DNA of 23,495 nucleotides from UBA2283 sp041658955 (GTDB taxonomy: Bacteria; Patescibacteriota; Microgenomatia; UBA12405), in NCBI GenBank assembly GCA_041658955.1, contig JBAZZE010000013.1, positions 1 through 23,495 on the forward strand, in the 5' to 3' direction. Both the position numbers and the translations under genes were made by a program. A model generated the notes under the pieces. That model did no database searches and had not been told where the DNA came from. It worked only from the letters and a program-made list of their open reading frames with translations. Shown here one piece after another: positions 20,854 to 23,495 of the stretch. The number at the start of each line of letters is the position of its first letter. Position 1 is the first letter of the stretch.

Positions 20854-21523
20854 ATTTTAATTCTTCTCGATTTAGCTCCCGGTACTCTCCGGGGGCTAAA
20901 TTGTTTAGTTGAATTGGCCCAATACTTATTCTCTGAAGATCAACTACATAGAGATGAGAAGAGGCACACATAAGTCTAATCTGTCGTTTTTTACCCTCAA
21001 ATAAGGTGATTTTGATTATAGTGTGGTTGTTTTCTTGTTTAAATACTTCAGCCTTGACAGTCGGACTGACCATACTAGTGATCTTAGTTGGTGACACTTT
21101 ACCAAGAACAGTAACCAAATAAACTTTGGGTAAATGATATCGAGGGTGAGTTAACCGCAATGATAGGTCACCATCATTGGTCAACAGAATAAGGCCAGTT
21201 GATTCAAAGTCCAAACGACCCACTGGATAGACTCTGGTTGTCCTGGGGACATAATTGAGAACCGTGTCTCGACCACGATCATCTCGCGAAGTACTCAGAA
21301 CATATTTGGGTTTGTTAAGTAGATAGTAGACCAGTTTTTGAGGGCGAGGAGGAATGATTTTTTTATCAACGATAACTTTATCTATTTCTGAGTCAACTTT
21401 GTCTCCAGGAACAGCGATCCGACCATTAATAGTGATTCTTTTTTGAATAGTAAATTCGTCAATTTTACGACGAGAAGCGACTCCGAGACTAGCAAGATAT
21501 TTGTTGAGACGAATTAATGGCAT
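20840..21523 (-). CDS. RsuA/RluB-family rRNA pseudouridine synthase
   Basis: A 227-residue enzyme that converts a uridine of ribosomal RNA to pseudouridine. An N-terminal S4 RNA-binding domain (IRLNKYLASLGVASRRK, residues 3-55) is followed by the synthase core: LLNKPKYVLST, VGRLDFESTGLILLTNDG with the catalytic Asp, and EGKKRQIRLM. The start is the ATG at 21521-21523 (MPLIRLNK), where the S4 domain begins. An upstream in-frame ATG at 21574 would extend into the divergent nuclease gene and is not needed. Only 12 bp separate this start from the start of that gene. RsuA (16S) and RluB-like (23S) roles cannot be told apart here. Confidence 0.92.
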   Translation of the reverse strand: MPLIRLNKYLASLGVASRRKIDEFTIQKRITINGRIAVPGDKVDSEIDKVIVDKKIIPPRPQKLVYYLLNKPKYVLSTSRDDRGRDTVLNYVPRTTRVYPVGRLDFESTGLILLTNDGDLSLRLTHPRYHLPKVYLVTVLGKVSPTKITSMVSPTVKAEVFKQENNHTIIKITLFEGKKRQIRLMCASSHLYVVDLQRISIGPIQLNNLAPGEYRELNREELKSIRL

Positions 21524-21535
21524 AATATAGATTAT
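21524..21535. promoter_or_regulatory. 12-bp divergent promoter region with interlocked -10 elements
   Basis: The two start codons face away from each other with 12 bp between them. For the minus gene, TATAAT (21531-21536) lies 7 nt before its ATG. For the plus gene, TAATAT (21523-21528), with TTGTTG 16 bp further upstream, lies 7 nt before its ATG. Each -10 overlaps the other gene's start region, so the two polymerases cannot bind at once. Confidence 0.6.
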
Positions 21536-22408
21536 ATGCCTAAAGATAAATTCAGCGCGGTGTGGGTCAGTCACTCTTCTATTGGAAGTTTTTTAGAATG
21601 TCCTCGGGGATATTATCTTCGTAACATATATAAAGATCCAGATACCGGTCACAAAATAAAAATAACTTCACCACCATTGGCTTTAGGATCGGCTGTTCAT
21701 GAAGTAGTAGAATCATTATCCGAACTTAAAACTAGTGAAAGATTTAAGGAACCACTTATAGATAAATTTAATCGATCGTGGAAAAAAGTCACTGGTAAAA
21801 TGGGTGGTTTTTTTGATGAAGATACTGAATACAAATATAAAATTCGAGGTGAAGAAATGATTCGCCGGGTGACTAATCACCCAGGTCCAGTGGCCGAATT
21901 GGCAGTAAAAATAAACATGGAGTTGCCATACTACTGGCTATCCGAGGAAGACAATATAATTTTGTGTGGGAAGATTGATTGGCTCAAATACAACAGTGAA
22001 ACTGATAGTGTCGAAATAATTGATTTTAAAACTAGTAAGAATGAAGAAGGGTCTGAGTCACTGCAATTACCTATCTATAGTCTATTAGTTCACAACTGTC
22101 AAAAAAGAAAAGTTGATGGAGCTTGGTACTGGTATTTAGGTAATAGTGACACCATGGTCAAGAAAGAACTTCCAGACCTTGAATCTTCCTCAGAAAAAAT
22201 ATTAAAGATTGCCAAACAAATAAAACTAGCCAGACAATTGGAACGGTTTAAATGTCCTAATGGAGACACAGGTTGTCGGAGTTGCCGACCATACGAGATG
22301 GTACTACGTGGTGAAGCAGAGTTAGTGGGTAATGATGAATACAAAGCTGATGTTTACGTAATTTCCAATCCAACCACCAACGACGAGGAAGATTCTAAAA
22401 TTTTATAA
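21536..22408 (+). CDS. PD-(D/E)XK nuclease of the RecB/Cas4-like type with a likely Fe-S cluster
   Basis: A 290-residue nuclease. An N-terminal FLECPRGYY box (Cys22) and GSAVHE (His55) are followed by the catalytic core GKIDWLKY (Asp148) and IIDFKTSK (Asp163, Lys165), then QLPIYSLL. Near the C-terminus are Cys240, Cys247 and Cys250 (CX6CX2C). One Cys at the N-terminus plus three at the C-terminus is the layout that binds a [4Fe-4S] cluster in Cas4 and AddB. No helicase is fused. There is no CRISPR array or cas gene in the window, so a repair role is more likely than adaptive immunity. The Nudix gene starts 10 nt after the stop. Confidence 0.9.
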   Translation: MPKDKFSAVWVSHSSIGSFLECPRGYYLRNIYKDPDTGHKIKITSPPLALGSAVHEVVESLSELKTSERFKEPLIDKFNRSWKKVTGKMGGFFDEDTEYKYKIRGEEMIRRVTNHPGPVAELAVKINMELPYYWLSEEDNIILCGKIDWLKYNSETDSVEIIDFKTSKNEEGSESLQLPIYSLLVHNCQKRKVDGAWYWYLGNSDTMVKKELPDLESSSEKILKIAKQIKLARQLERFKCPNGDTGCRSCRPYEMVLRGEAELVGNDEYKADVYVISNPTTNDEEDSKIL

Positions 22409-22418
22409 AATACAAAAA

Positions 22419-22850
22419 ATGGAAATTGTTGATGAAAAATTAATCGATTTAAACAGCCACGGAGTGGTAGCGCTGATTAAAAACCAAGATAAGTTTCTTT
22501 TAATTAAAGAATCAAGAGACTTACTAAATGGACATTTTGGACCACCTCACGGAAGAGTAAATGAAGGAGAAACAGATGAAGTAACCGCTTTAGTTAGAGA
22601 AGTGAAGGAAGAAGTTGGATTGAATGTAATTCCAATAAAAAAGTTATTAACCATTCCTGCTGATACTAAAGTAAAAACTGTTTCTTTTTGGTTGGTTGAG
22701 GTAAATGGAAACATGGAAGTATCAATTGATCCAAACGAAGCATCAGAATACGGTTGGTACACTCCCGAAGAAGCCTTAAAATTGACTCTCTACCCTGGTA
22801 CAAAAATGTTTTTTGAGATGGTTGTGTCGGGCAAAATAATTTTGAGCTAG
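22419..22850 (+). CDS. Nudix hydrolase
   Basis: A 143-residue hydrolase of nucleoside-diphosphate-linked compounds. The Nudix box begins at Gly45 (GRVNEGETDEV) and ends REVKEEVGL (60-68). The spacing between the Glu after GX5 and the RE pair is eight residues where the consensus has seven, a one-residue insertion confirmed in the DNA. The rest of the fold looks intact. Start 22419 lies 10 nt after the nuclease stop, with TAAAAT (22406-22411) overlapping that stop, so it may be co-transcribed or have its own promoter. Substrate cannot be named. Confidence 0.9.
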   Translation: MEIVDEKLIDLNSHGVVALIKNQDKFLLIKESRDLLNGHFGPPHGRVNEGETDEVTALVREVKEEVGLNVIPIKKLLTIPADTKVKTVSFWLVEVNGNMEVSIDPNEASEYGWYTPEEALKLTLYPGTKMFFEMVVSGKIILS

Positions 22851-22888
22851 TGCGGTAGGGGTGAAAGAGTGTTATATTACTTACTAAC

Positions 22889-23467
22889 ATGAAATGGTCG
22901 TCACGTATCGATAAGGCAATCGAGGTAGCGGCGCGAATGCACGGAAACCAGTTTCGAAGAAACGGAATAACTCCCTACATAGTCCATCCAATTACTGTTG
23001 CTTGGATGGTATCAGAATACACAGATAACGAAAACACGATTATTGCGGCGCTTTTTCACGATTTGATTGAAGATGTTGAGGGCTATGAGTTGAGCGATAT
23101 GGAGAAAGATTTCGGAAGCGAGGTTGCCAAAATGGTAGCCATGATGTCAAACAACATTGACGTTGAACCTGGGGAAAAATGGATTGATAAGAAAAAAAAT
23201 TATCTTAATAAATTGGAAAAGGCTGATAATCAAGTGCTCCTGATACTACTTATGAACCATCTCCACAACCTGGTCACCATGAGAGAAGAATTGAAAGAAT
23301 ATGGTGGTAAGTTTTGGGATAAATTCCATGGAAGTAGAGGTGAGAAATACCAATGGGTACATTCATGCTGGCAGTTGTTTGTGAATAAAAATTTACCAGA
23401 GAAACCGGTAAATAAGATGGAATTCCTGATAGATGAAATTTATGGAGAAGAGGCTAGAAAAGGCTAG
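22889..23467 (+). CDS. HD-domain protein of the SpoT/MESH1 hydrolase type with a changed metal ligand
   Basis: A 192-residue protein that matches the N-terminal HD part of SpoT-like (p)ppGpp hydrolases without a synthetase or TGS domain, so it resembles small alarmone hydrolases (MESH1-type). The first metal ligands are present: His33 (YIVHP) and His57-Asp58 (LFHDLIED). In the block that normally reads KLADRLHN, this protein has LLMNHLHN, so the fourth metal ligand Asp appears to be Asn123. This suggests weak, altered or lost hydrolysis, or another substrate. TATATT (22873-22878) lies 10 nt before the ATG, so it may have its own promoter downstream of the Nudix gene. Confidence 0.83.
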   Translation: MKWSSRIDKAIEVAARMHGNQFRRNGITPYIVHPITVAWMVSEYTDNENTIIAALFHDLIEDVEGYELSDMEKDFGSEVAKMVAMMSNNIDVEPGEKWIDKKKNYLNKLEKADNQVLLILLMNHLHNLVTMREELKEYGGKFWDKFHGSRGEKYQWVHSCWQLFVNKNLPEKPVNKMEFLIDEIYGEEARKG

Positions 23468-23495
23468 CTTGCAAATCTTTAGCTTCGGCTTTTGG

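Noticed and set aside
21524..21574. An upstream start of the pseudouridine synthase at 21574
   Set aside because: It adds 17 residues that lie inside the divergent nuclease gene and precede the S4 domain; the ATG at 21523 has a well-placed TATAAT.
21536..22408. Cas4 linked to a CRISPR system
   Set aside because: The nuclease shares the Fe-S layout, but there are no repeats, spacers or other cas genes in the window.

Overview
The window reads as a piece of an AT-rich, compact, Gram-positive-style bacterial chromosome, most likely from the Candidate Phyla Radiation (Patescibacteria), probably a Microgenomates-like lineage. This is inferred from the gene mix, not from any search. The mix includes SdpI-like, DUF3096 and DUF4349 membrane proteins, secreted proteins with 'ILGA' motifs near their C-termini, a sortase, a two-gene KorAB-type ferredoxin oxidoreductase, and very short or overlapping gene junctions. 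TGA serves as a normal stop in at least seven genes here, so the code looks like translation table 11.

Layout. 1-1821 (minus): 5' part of methionine aminopeptidase, an SdpI-like membrane protein and an anchored protein of unknown function. 1905-2486 (plus): Fe/Mn superoxide dismutase interrupted by one in-frame TGA, then a bidirectional terminator. 2552-5064 (minus): an anchored DcrB/PsbP-like protein and a large secreted multidomain sortase. 5310-6065 (plus): a methyltransferase, then two palindromic repeats. 6146-8388 (minus): korB and korA. 8498-12122 (plus): a structured leader, a duplicated small secreted protein, a tetraloop hairpin, a very large repeat-rich surface protein and a small membrane protein. 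11997-12314 (minus): an O6-alkylguanine transferase. 12462-14010 (plus): a DEAD-box-type helicase and a small unknown gene. 14025-16866 (minus): rarA, a HAD hydrolase and an alkyltransferase-like protein, then a separately promoted structured non-coding RNA carrying a hammerhead ribozyme fold, a terminator and a small membrane ORF. 16952-17908 (plus): a polysaccharide deacetylase and a 47-residue DUF3096 protein. 18000-19084 (minus): a DUF4349 protein and a lysine-rich tail-anchored peptide. 19101-20853 (plus): a GT39-like glycosyltransferase and an Hsp20 gene with a hairpin leader. 20840-21523 (minus): an RsuA/RluB-type pseudouridine synthase. 21536-23467 (plus): a RecB/Cas4-like Fe-S nuclease, a Nudix hydrolase and an HD-domain protein.

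The two most notable results are these. (1) The non-coding interval at 14188-14752 on the minus strand has a perfect consensus promoter, a strongly folded RNA with a 9-bp loop-to-distal pairing, a type III hammerhead fold with intact core but G at the cleavage-site position, and a terminator. (2) A recurrent leaderless start architecture, a -10 hexamer exactly 5 nt before the start codon, appears at six genes and with 4-8 nt spacing at several more. Only the small secreted protein at 8674 has an obvious strong Shine-Dalgarno sequence.

Functional themes are cell-surface construction (sortase, repeat adhesin-like proteins, deacetylase, GT39 enzyme, SdpI-like protein), genome and RNA maintenance (rarA, two alkyltransferase-fold proteins, nuclease, helicase, pseudouridine synthase), and stress or redox metabolism (SOD, Hsp20, KorAB, HD protein).
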